This document shows positions 23,756 to 34,436 of a stretch of 64,000 bases of DNA, one piece after another. The DNA is taken from assembly GCA_030267565.1 (NCBI GenBank), contig BRXU01000004.1, forward strand, positions 87,001-151,000, written 5' to 3'. The notes under the pieces are model-generated. The model searched no databases. It saw only the letters and a program-made list of their open reading frames with translations, and was not told the origin of the DNA. Source of the stretch: Pleodorina starrii. Lineage: Eukaryota > Chlorophyta > Chlorophyceae > Chlamydomonadales > Volvocaceae. Made by a program: the position numbers and the translations under genes. Numbering within the stretch: position 1 is the first letter of the stretch; every line of letters begins with the position of its first letter.

Positions 23756-26700
23756 GCCAGGTAGCACCATGCCACGTCGCGCGCACGGGTAGCACCATCC
23801 CTCCATTCGCCCACCAGCCACTCACCAGCCCGCTTTCCTCCCTCGTCGACCTGCCTCGACCAGCTCGCTACCGCTCGGCATACCCGATGGTGCTGGCTCA
23901 GGAAGTGCCGTGAACTGTCGATTCTACTCTGCCTGTTGCACTTTGGCCTGTTCGCAATCGATGCGCTAGTTGCACGTTCAAACATGCTCAATCAAAAAAC
24001 CTATAAAAGCATTGTACATCCGTCGTGTAGCGGTGCATACTCCTCTGGCTGTTGCGGCAGGGCCTTCCGTTCTGTCCAGGGCTATCCGGTCGTTGACGCA
24101 AGGGCGGTGTTGCTGGGTCCCCAAGGCACATTTGCGGTATGTTTGCGGCATTGCCGGAACTGGTTCTGGTAAGTTGTGAGCGAGGCTACGCTGCTGTTGC
24201 CGCAGCTGCTGTTGCTGCTGCTATCTTGGAACCGCGGTCAGCAAGAAGATTAATTAATTAATTACAGATCAAGAAGGCTCAGCCAGCATGACTCTCCTCG
24301 GAGACGGGCGAGGCGATCGGGGCCCCGCTCGTCCCACCACATTTACATCTCGGTAGGGCCCCAAGCGACATAACCGCAAACGGCTGCACCCTGCCCCTCA
24401 GAAATGCCTTCCCCCCCCCCCGTTCACGGCCTATACGTGGATACCCCCCGGCAAACCCGTTCACTGGTGTGCACATGCGAGGCACCTGCCACCAGACGGA
24501 CTGCAGCGCCACGCCCAGTAACGCACGCGACCAGATTAGGACACCCCCAGCCTTCCTCCGTTTCTTCGCCGCGGTTCGCTCCTTCTCTCACCCATCCGGC
24601 CATCCTCCGGGCATCGTTTCCGGATCATCTGACACCTGACATCCGCCGCTTCCCGAGCAGGGTATTGCGGATATGACACGGGGCGATACGTACGCGAGGA
24701 CAAACCCACGGGAGGAGCCCCGGCCAGAAACGAAACGAGGGCCTCCACCAGGGCCTCCCACCCGCAACCCGGCGGGAGACGTGCCCCCTTACTGCTGCGG
24801 AACCGCCTTGTGGAGATCTGGCCCCTCGTCGCATCAGCGGACAGCTTTGTAACATCGGCGGTTCGGGGCGCGTCGTCCCCGCCAATGTTTACGAGCCGCG
24901 TTTTCGCCACGCAACCATCTCCTCGTCGAGTCTCGCTGCATTTACCTTACTTGTCGCATGCGTAGACAAACCAGAGAGGGGAGACAAGAGGCGCAAACAT
25001 TGATGGCCCCTGTGCGCAACTGTCCGGTAGTACTGTACCCGCCGCAGACTGCCACCAGACTCCCAGGTTTGGAAGGAGGGTCAAAGGACGGCAGCAAGGG
25101 TTTTACGTGAAGTGCAATGCGGCAAGAGCGGTGCAGCAAAATCACGAGATGTGAAGCAGACGTGGGTCACCATCTCACCAAGCCAATACAAACCCATGGG
25201 CGCCCCCCGGAAACAGGCGGGGCTCGCACGGGCAAGGGGCAACGCGTGCGTGGGAGCCCGACCCTAACGGCGACCCCATCCCTGGTTGACTCCACCCATT
25301 GCCTGCACTCGCAAGGCGACAGGGTGCGCGCCGGCGATCCTCTCGGTCCCCATCATGTACGGTAGTACGATTCATTCAAGACGCCTCTGATAGCGTAGCG
25401 GTAGCGGTAGCGGAGTCAGCCGCCTCCCTGGACCACAACGAGAGGCCCAGCCTACCCTACCCGTAAGGCAGGACTGTCGTACATCAGCGGGCACACCCTG
25501 ATCGCTAAACTCCGCTGCACTCAACGTCCAACTGGACAGCCCGCTGGCTGTACCCTTCGGAGGGTCTGGAGCCCCCCACTGGTACAACCACAGCAATCAA
25601 CCAGTGGCGGTGCGACAGCGCTGGTTTCCAACTGCCGAGGCAAAGCGGTCAAGGCGGTTAGGAGTTGGCAGTTAGCCCCGCGCGCGAGACCCAGGGTCAG
25701 TCTGGCCTTGTTGCCGTACAGCTCCTCCGATCTAAGCTGTACAATAGGCGCGCGCACTTCCTGCTGTAAGCGCTTCGTCTGATTCATGTTGACCCATTCA
25801 AAAAGGTTCTATACCGCTGTAGGACCCTGCGTGCTACGGTCTCCCAGATGTGCCGGCCCAGGCCAGCCACGATAAAGCATGAGCTGTAGCGAGGCGCCGG
25901 CAGGCATGATCTACCCCGGCTGGCTGTCATCATTGCTCAAAGCACCAGCATCAGCACCAATACCAGTATCGCCCATACTGCATCGCCATCGGAGCTACGC
26001 GGTGGAGCAAGAGCGCTGTCGCTCCTAGGGGGCCGGGTCCCGGGGCCAGCTCTGAGACAGTCTTAGCCCGGTCTAAATGTTCTATTGAACATGAGACCCA
26101 CAGAGTCGTGCGATCGCACTATGTAGCTGTTATCCAGCTCCTCTGTAATTAATTCATCAGCCCGGACTACTGGGGCCCAGCTGCTGCGGCGCGCCCCACA
26201 CGGAAGCCTCCGCAGTCCGTCCGCACACCCACACACTGTCGCGGGCGTGTGCTGCGTGCCGTTCGCTGCACATGACAGCAGCAGTTCGGGCCTCGTGCCC
26301 AGGCCGCCTGCCTACCGTCGAGCGCGGCGTGGCGCACGCCTCAAGGCAAACACAAAAACAATTCGAGCGAAAGGCGATGACACCGCTCCCCGAACAATCG
26401 CACGACGATGCGGCTGCGCCGTGTGCGCACGTGAGTCGCCGCATCTGGGCGCGGAGCGCCAGCCGGCTGTTACACCTTCGTAGCTACGACTGTGTAGGAC
26501 TCTGTTCATCACGGCAGCGCGCAGCATCGGGATGGACACATGCACCGTGCCTGGTGCTTGCCTCATTGGATGTCGCCACAGACGTGCGAGCTTTGCGGAA
26601 ACAGGGACGCACGCCGCGCGGCGGAAACCACGGCAGCCGCAGCGAGATTCATCCCCAACGAAACCAACCGCAGGCTTCACGAGGACGTACGGGCTCGCTT

Positions 26701-27266
26701 GTTGTTCTGCTGTTTTGACAAGCCCTCAGCGGCATGCAGGATCATCCGTGCTGACAGGTGCTGACGTATAATATCCCGTGACCAGCTAACCCGCCCCCTC
26801 CAGTAGATTGTACGACGGGTTTGCAGGTTATGACAGCCACGGGCGCCCAGCAAAACCGAAACCCGGCGCTGTCGACCCTGCGTCGACGTACTTTGCTCTT
26901 TGGCGTAGGAATGCATCGAGTAAGGGTGTGCTTGTCACGGCTTACCGCAATTGATTGGCCGCCCACTGTCACTTCAGCAAGGCGCGCGCCCGTTACCCCC
27001 CCACTAAGCATGATAATTACATGGTAAGATCTCAGATGTTCACTGCATTGGACGTGATCCACTGGTCATGCAGATTACTTTTGCAGGATTGCAGCCAAAC
27101 AGAGGTGGTTACAAGGTGGTTGCAAGGGCCATCCAAAGAATCTGACAGTCAATTTGCAGCGCCAGGTGATTCCAAGTATGTGGTAGTTACCTTGCAGCGC
27201 CTACAGCTTTATCATAACGCCACAGCGTGCCTTGGCCACGTTTTGTCAAACAGCTCATACGTCAAA
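23756..27266. other. Unassigned spacer
   Basis: Many frames of 60-150 residues but no motifs or coherent exon chains. One copy of repeat family A (CCTATACGTGGATACCCC) lies at about 24430, and a fragment at about 25545-25600 resembles part of 16319-16405. The last few hundred bases probably contain the promoter and 5' UTR of the ABA4-like gene. Confidence 0.45.
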
Positions 27267-30200
27267 ATGAACACCCTTCCGCAACGAAAGCTCGGATCCA
27301 CTTTACAACAGACATGGCCCAAATCACGGCCTTTGATTGCAAGAGTACCGCGCTCGAGTGGGCAAGTATTGCAACCGTTGAAAGGGCCATGCATCCAGAG
27401 GAGTTCCACAGGCCCCGTTCATGGCCGGAGCCTAAAGTGCAACTCGACGGAAGCCGCAGTGGAGGCTGTCGCACCATGCTGCAAAGCGGCCGCAGCATCT
27501 GCAGCAGCAGCGACAGCCGCGCCGGTCGCGGCAACCTTGCCTGAAGCGGTCATCTATACCGTTGTGGCATCGACAGCCTACACCGCGCTATGCTTCATTG
27601 CGGTAAAACGCTTGCGCTGCTGATCTTCCATGGCTTGTAGCACAGCGAGGAAGCGCGCGTACCGACCCGGCGGGCCTCGTTACGCAGATGGCGCTCTTTC
27701 CGCGGAAGTCGGCAGGGTTCTTCTCGTCGGTGTGGCCATTCATCCCACTGTCGCTGGCGTACTTGGCCTTGTTAGTGTTTTCGTGGTCGCCGGACACGCT
27801 GCAAATCATGATGCCGGGCAGCCTGAAGGAGGGTTTGTCAGGTTTGGTCGGGGGGGGGGGGGCGGGGAGGGGAAAGCTGTTGCGAGGATTGCAAGAAGAA
27901 ATGGAAGTTGACCCGAGGGTTGGGGACATGGGGGGCGTCGGGGGTTCTGCTTCTCGAGGCCTGCACGGTGCCTTGCGGAGCAGCAAACGCTGTCGACAAG
28001 GGCCACAATCGCCAGCTCGTTAGCGGGGCGCAGCAGCAAAGCCATGCGTGTGGGGTGGATGCCTCGGGACATGCAAAAGAATCACCACATCTCAAGGTGC
28101 CAGCAACTTAGGACCGGGATCGGGTCTGGGACAGAGCAAATGGGTTAGCGAACGCGGTCAGCCCGCAAGGCCGCTGTCGCTGTAAGCTGGGTCCTCGGAC
28201 AGAGGCTCTGCGCCGCCTGCTTGCACGGACGAACGACCCGCGCGGGGCCGTCGCGCGTTCTGCAATTCGTGGGCGCATCGGGGGACCCGAGGCCTATTTT
28301 CACAAGGCGACGAATGGGAGGCATGAGACTTGCGTGATGCCACGCTCAACGGGCTCCCGCCGTCCTGCTGCACTCGCTGCCCGCCCTTCCCCGCCCGCCA
28401 CGCCCTGCTTGCCACTGCCCTTCGCCGCTCAGCCTTCGCGCTTCTGGGCCACCTTGCTCTCGCAGTCCCCTTGTCTCTCAGCGCAAAAGTGCATTTCCAC
28501 CCCCGCACTGTGCGCGAGCCATCAGCACGACCTGCCTTACCCTTCGCCGCCTCTAGTCTCGTTCCCTGCCTTGCCCTGCCCTGCCCTGCCCTGCCCTGCC
28601 CTGCCCTGCCCTGCCCTACCCTGCCCCGCCCTGCCCTGCCCCTTCCCCGCCCCTTCCCCGCCCTTCCCTTCCCTGGGGCCCGGAGTGTACAAACATCGTA
28701 ACCGCGCTTCCCACGCCGTCTGTGCCCCTGCTTCGCTCGAAGAATACCACACCCCACCGTCCTTCGTCTTTACTACCATCCTGCTGACCCCCACCTCGCC
28801 CACCCGCCTACCCCCGCAACCCAACCACCCCCCACCCCACCCACCCCACCCACCCGCCCACGTGTTTCCAGGCGGCTTCAATCCTCAGTTCTTCCCCCGG
28901 CTGGAGGGCATCTCGGCGCTGTTCGGGCGGCTGGGGGTGACGGCCTCCTGGGTCGTGCACGTGCTGGTCATCAACTTGTTCGCGGGCAGGTGGTGCCTAC
29001 TGGAGGGTGAGACCGCAGACAAGGGGCGGGGGGGGGGGGGAAGCTGAGGAGCGGGAGCGTGCAGCGTGGAGAGGGGGCCCAGGGAGAGGGGGCCAGGCAG
29101 AGGGGGACAGGGAGGGGGACAGCTGGCAGCAGGAAGGGGGAGCAGCTGCGGGGGGGATCGTCACTGCGCAAGTTGTGCGGTATGGGGAGTTGCCGGAAGC
29201 CGGCGCCGTGGTGCTGCCCCCCCCCCCCCCCCGCCGCTGCTTTTTCCGTGGGTTTCGTTGGCTAGCGTGTGAGGGCGCGCGACGGCGCGTGGCCCCAGGT
29301 TATTGCGGGTGGGCCAACAGTGCTCGGCGAGGTACGGTAAGTGTCGATCCGTCGCATCGTACGGGCGGCCCATGGCATGGGCGGCGGCAGCGGCAGCAGC
29401 CGCTCCCCTCGCCGCCGCCGTTCCGCGAACCCATCCCATAGCCCATAGCCCACGGGCCATGGCATCAGGGATGTGTTGAGCTTCTGCACTGGCTGGTCGG
29501 TCCCTCCTTTGTGTGGAGTCAAGGCACCATGTAGCACCGCACGGAGGGGTCCATTGCGCTGTGGGACCCCTCCACGCGCCCCGAGCGCCTGGTGCCTCAC
29601 CTGACCCGTCGGACGCATTCGCTGCGCCATCGCCCTTCCCATTCCCAGCCTCCACCCCCCACCCCCCACCCCCCCGCGGTATCATCCCCCTTTGTTACTC
29701 CCCGCTCGTGCCCCGCCCCCCAGGCCTGCGCCACGGCATCCCCACAGCCCACAGCGTCCTGCTGTGCTCCGTGTTCGGTCCGCTGGGGCTGCTGGCTCAC
29801 TGCGCAACCAAGGTGCGTGCGCTGCTGCGGTCAACTCGGCGGCGGAGGGTTTCGGGCGGCGGAGAGTGTCGGGGGCGGGGGGGCATCCGTCACACCCGCC
29901 GGCGACTTGACGTGACGGCGCGTGACGTGACCGGCTGGGTGGTTATGTCGGCACTTCAGAAGAATGTGCGTATGTGTTGGGCAGCTCGGGCGGGGCGGCC
30001 GGTGGCTGTGGTGGAGGGTCGGAGGGCTGGTGTCGTGGTGTGGATAGCGGTCGGGCGGGCAGCAGCAGGGCGATCCTGGACGTGCGGGGGCCTGCCTCCC
30101 CTGGCAGGCAAACGGACGGGCGTTTTCCTGTGGCTCTCGCTTCCTTGCCTGGAGCGCCTTTCGCAGCCTCGCCGCTGTGCTGTGCTGCGGCCGATGCCCG

Positions 30201-30484
30201 GGCCAGAAACCTTTCCGCCACGGCCCCGGCCCCCATCGTTCGCGCTCACCCGGGCCTGTTTGCACCAACGAACCAGAAACCAACCAAAATCAAGGAGTAA
30301 GCGAACCGCCCCCCTCCCCCCACCCACCCACCCGATGTGTGCCCCGCGTCGTCGCCTCCCTTCCCCGCAGGCCCTCAGCACCGTGGTCCCGGCGCTCAAG
30401 GCGGAGGAGGAGGCGGTGACGCTCAAGAGCGAGCAGGGCACCATCACCATCCTGCCCTACAGCAGCGAGCCCAGCAGCAGCTGA
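27267..30484 (+). CDS. ABA4: ABA4-like protein (DUF4281), neoxanthin-synthesis family
   Basis: Five exons (27267-27602, 27688-27841, 28872-29006, 29724-29812, 30371-30484) give 275 residues. ABA4 is a plastid membrane protein needed in plants to convert violaxanthin to neoxanthin. Residues 1 to about 60 are basic and Ser-rich like a chloroplast transit peptide. Four membrane segments follow: about 94-112, 122-144, 188-204 and 216-234. Family blocks are clear: FSWSPDTLQIMMPGSL, FFPRLEGISALF, TASWVVHVLVINLFAGRW and AHSVLLCSVFGPLGLLAHC, matching the order in the Arabidopsis protein as recalled. An acidic, Ser-rich tail of about 35 residues follows the last helix and looks longer than in plants. 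Exon 2 could instead end at 27832 (same phase, three residues fewer). Whether it makes neoxanthin or is an ABA4-like paralogue cannot be told. Confidence 0.88.
28562..28640. repeat. (CCTGC)n pentamer tract
   Basis: About 14 CCTGC units, degenerating at the 3' end, inside the second intron of the ABA4-like gene. Confidence 0.9.
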
Positions 30485-31768
30485 GGGAGCGGGGGGCTGC
30501 TCCGCAGACGTCGTGCGGGGAGGTGCGAAGGCGCTGTCCAAGCGCGGAAGGCACAGCGCGTGACGCAGGCGCGCATGTGATAAGAAGGCTCAGCGAGCGA
30601 GCGAGCGATGAAGGTACTTGACGCGATGGGTCTGAGAGGACTGTGTCCCGCAGCCCCCCTCCTCGCCCTGCGATCGGGCGGGCCGTGAGTTCATGTGTGG
30701 AGACGTTTGCGGCTGCAGATTTAGGTCCAACATGGGGGGTGGTTGTGCCTTTCGACAGCAGGGCTTGAGCCTGCTGTGTCTGCGGCATACGGAGCCGTGT
30801 CTGACGTTGCGCGGCGCTCCACCCCCGTGCCTGTTCTAGCGTGCTGTGCCGTACTGTTGTCCACAGGACGTGTTTTTGTTTGAATTTGGATTACAGTTTA
30901 CACATCTGCATCAGAAAGCGTTTTTGACGATTGTGATATCCGAGTGTGAGACATGAGAGGGGTCTTGGTTTCAGGTAGCTTTCTGCATTTTGCTGCAATG
31001 GTGGGGCCAATGATGTGGGCGCATGTTGGCACCACCGTCCATGCGTTCGTCGCCACTTGGTTATTCGAACAACTACACTCGACACGGTGCACGGAGGCGC
31101 GCAAGAAAAGTCGCGGGTTAGATCAGCTATGGTGCCGTATTTGCATGTGCTGCGAGATGACAATTTCGTACCGGTTTGTCTTTCTGTCGCAGAATTGCGT
31201 TTAATCCGCTTTGCTGTTCATTGCAAGAGAGCTAGAAATTTGATATGACAGGTCCGAAGGTCAGGATCAGCTCCAATTCGAGCGGTTCTGATGTATGCCA
31301 GTGCTTGAATTTCAGGGCCGGCCCACCGAGAGGCTGCAATTCAACTGGCTGGTATGACTGCGTTGCACAGCTGGGTGATGCGCGTGCAGTCCTGTGGCTC
31401 AGCACCTAATGCGACTGGGCCCGTTGCTAGCAGCGGAGGGTCCCATTGGACCGGTGCCCCGGGGGATTGATGGGAATCGGCTCCCGACGCTGCTGCTGCT
31501 GCTGCGCGGTCCGCTCGCCTGCTGTGCCCCTGCTGACGACCCAGGGCCCATGGGTCCAGCCCAGCGTGCTTCCGCCATCTCGCCATCCAGCTTGCTGGAG
31601 CAATCACTCCAGGAGGGCAGCTGCGCGCCGGGTTGTGCAGATCCGTGCCGGCGGAAGGAGCGGGGGCGGGGGACGTGGGGGAGCCCACCAGACGCGTTAC
31701 ACAGATGCCGCGCAGCCACAGCTAACGATAGCCGGAAGACATGCGCCCACAGGCCTCCTCATAGCCGC
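30485..31768. other. Convergent intergenic region
   Basis: This separates the ABA4-like gene (+) from the eL29 gene (-) and should hold both 3' UTRs. No further gene was seen; the frames at 31394-31894 overlap the eL29 3' end and have no family resemblance. Confidence 0.5.
31697..31701 (-). terminator. Candidate TGTAA poly(A) signal of eL29
   Basis: TGTAA on the minus strand, 68 bases after the eL29 stop codon, a normal spacing for chlamydomonad genes. Confidence 0.6.
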
Positions 31769-32347
31769 TTACTCCACCTTCTTGTTGTGCTTCTTGGCGT
31801 ACCGCTGCAGAGTACGAAGCGGGGGAGCAGACAGATATCGGTAACGGCGTTGCGTAACGAGTTGGGTGAGTTCCCGGCGCTCCCCGCCCCTTAGCTTCGT
31901 GCCCCGGGGCCCCAAAGCTGAAAATAGCTCTCACCTGGTTGCGCAGGAACTTGGGGTCCATCTACAAGCACAAACACCGGGAAATCGAGTGTTAGAGAAA
32001 CAAACGCCTGAACTTAAAATTGCGCCGCTACCATGCCCCGCTGAAGTGGCGTGTGCCGAAAGCTCATTGAAAATAAAACGCCATATACTAGCCATGCATA
32101 CGAGCTCGGCCAGCAATATTTATTCAGGCCCGGAGCTCAGAAGTCCCAACAGTGGCGGCAGCTCACCCCCTTGCGCGAGTTGAACTTGTGCTTCTGGGGC
32201 TTCTTAATGCCGTTCCTGTAATCGTAGGAGAATGATGTAAGGCTACGCTGCGCTAGTCGACGCGCTTCTAGGACATTGCAGCACTTGTGCCTGCCTGTGC
32301 GCCTTGCGGTTCTGGTTGTGCGCCGTGTGGTTCTTGGACTTGGCCAT
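31769..32347 (-). CDS. RPL29: 60S ribosomal protein eL29
   Basis: Four exons (32347-32295, 32215-32167, 31961-31935, 31804-31769) encode 54 residues, the normal size for this small basic protein of the large ribosomal subunit. The family signature is complete: MAKSKNHTAHNQNRKAHRNG, then IKKPQKHKFNSRKG, MDPKFLRNQ and RYAKKHNKKVE. The first intron must use a GC donor (CACAG|GCAGGC at 32294), because the only nearby GT donor would put a stop directly after the junction. The other introns are GT-AG. The third exon is only 27 bases. Confidence 0.96.
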
Positions 32348-32643
32348 GGTTGCGGCGCTTTCGTGTAAACAGCAAAAGCCCAAAGGAAGAAGGGCCGAAG
32401 CGGGGACATGCCTCGTTGAAGAGTGTTTCAGGCGCGCATGTACGACCGCCGCCGCCGTAAATGTTTTAGTCTGCTCATTGCGCAGATTAGAAAGTATTTC
32501 CCCTTGATCGTTAGAGAACCGTCAAGCAATGTTTGGGTGCTGGTCCTGAACACACAACTTGAGAATGATTCCTAAATGTTAAGTGGTGCCAGTGGCGAGG
32601 GGCGAACTACCAGACACCGACTCGTGAAGGGACATGTGAAGCT

Positions 32644-32648
32644 TTACA
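32644..32648 (-). terminator. Candidate TGTAA poly(A) signal
   Basis: TGTAA on the minus strand, about 50 bases after the stop of the 69-residue membrane-protein gene. Confidence 0.55.
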
Positions 32649-32697
32649 AACCGGCGCTTGGAGTGGGCTTTGTCCCGTGAAGCAGGTATCGACACTT

Positions 32698-33041
32698 TTA
32701 GATGGGGATGACGTCCTTGGTCATCTGGAAGATGTCCGCAGGCGCAGCCAAGAGCTTGCCTCCCGTCGGCTGATTACAAATGTAGATTAGCGTGCCTATC
32801 GGATACGCAATACAGGCCACCGCGACGCCCACCGCAAAGCCCAGCGTTGGCCCGAGGAACTTGCATCTGCAAGGACGCCGTCACAAATAGGATACAGCAA
32901 TTGAACATCAGTCTCTGGAATTCGGCTTGGTTGGATACACTCCTTACACTCCGCAAACAGTGGCTGACCCAAGGGTCAAAACTGTGTCCCTGAAACGCAC
33001 CTGCATGGGTTGTTGCTGCCGCACTCGAAGCATATCACCAT
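32698..33041 (-). CDS. Small conserved-looking membrane protein (69 residues)
   Basis: Exons 33041-33001 and 32866-32698 join in phase across a GT-AG intron. Residues 1-16 carry four cysteines (MVICFECGSNNPCRCK). Residues 18-43 are a hydrophobic, Gly-rich membrane helix (GPTLGFAVGVAVACIAYPIG). Residues 44-69 form a polar tail ending DVIPI. The first exon has only 13 complete codons, so simple ORF searches miss the start. A short Cys-rich head, one GPTxGF-type helix and an IPI end recall small plant proteins of unknown function; this is from memory and not a firm homology claim. The gene lies head-to-tail with eL29 on the same strand, 350 bases away, with its own poly(A) motif. Confidence 0.72.
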
Positions 33042-34436
33042 TGTCTACGATAGGGGACTCTGCTACCGAATCTGCTGTCTGTGCCGTCCCGGTTCTTTCC
33101 AGGATGTGACCGCGACTCTCCCAGCACGCGAGCTTGGAAGCAATGAGGTTGTGCTAGCTTAAGTAGCGATGCGAACTCCACACTTGTGTGCACGTTTATG
33201 CAAAACCTTAACCCGAAAGCGCACCCGACAAAAATAAACGAGATACGGCACATAGCTCAGCGCTGGCACGTGGGATGCCGCATCGGACGGAAAGTATTGC
33301 CACCTCTCTAGCTCCTAACGCTCGGCGCTCAATCTCATCCACACCGCGCTCATTGCCGCCGTCCAAATACGGTAGCCCGGGCTACATTCGTTTCGGTCTT
33401 CCTAGAATGCTGAACCCCTCCCCCCCCCCCGCCGACGCGCAACATCAGTACATCACACGCCGCGCAGGACGCCTTCTCCTCTCCCCACCCTCCGGAGCAC
33501 CTCTCTCCGGAGCTGGTTCTGCCCTTGCGCCCAACAGCCCCCAACAGCCAGCCGCACCAACACCGAACACCCCGCCTCTGGCCGGTGCGCCTGCACCACT
33601 GGGTCTCCACCGAACCCCCCTAGGCACCTTTAGGCACCTCTTTGCCGGGATCTCCTTCACCCGACACCAACTCCACACATCGTAATCACCAACCGGCCCC
33701 GTCTGTTGGGCTCTCTCCACGGCCCGGCGCCCCCCCCCGTATGCCCTCCCCAGCGTCCCCCACAGCCGCACCAGACCCCCAGCCCCGCGGCTCCCCGCCA
33801 TACCACTGCCCAGCCCCGCAAACCCTGGAGGACCTTGCAAAGCCAATCCTTAACCCCCAAGAACCCCACAAGAACCCCCAGGCCCCCGGGGGCCCTGTTC
33901 TCCCTCCTCCTCTACTCCCCCCGGGCCCCGCCACAACCCCCGCAAGCGCCTGACCCCTCCACAGACCGCCTGCCTCAGCGCCGCCGGCTCACCGCCTCCC
34001 CTTCCCCCTCCCCCCCCCTCCCTGGGTCCTTTCGCTGCGATTCCTGCTTCCCCACCCCTCCCGCCCACCCCCCCTCCCCTCACCACTCCCTCCCTCGGTC
34101 GTCGCGACTCCATTTGCCCATCCATTCATCCTTTCAACCTGTACGACTGCTCCGTCCCGCCACGCACACCCACACCACACCCCGTGCCACACCACACCTC
34201 CATACACCACACCACACCTCAAAACTACACCTCACCACACCGCCTCGTCGGTAGCGCCTGCCCCTCCCTGCATGCCTACATCTCTCCGTTGCGGGATCTT
34301 CCTACGTGCCCCTCCCTCCCTGCCCGCCTCCCTCCCTGCCCCTGCCTCCCTGCCCCTGCCCCTCCCTGCCCCTGCCCCTGCCCCTGCCCCTGCCCCTCCC
34401 TGCCCCTGCCCCTGCCCCTGTCTCCCTGCCCCTCTC
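33042..34436. other. Intergenic, C-rich
   Basis: Spacer between the small membrane-protein gene and the 3' end of the FAD oxidoreductase gene. Much of it is Pro-coding C-rich low complexity that is open in several frames. No gene is supported. Confidence 0.5.
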
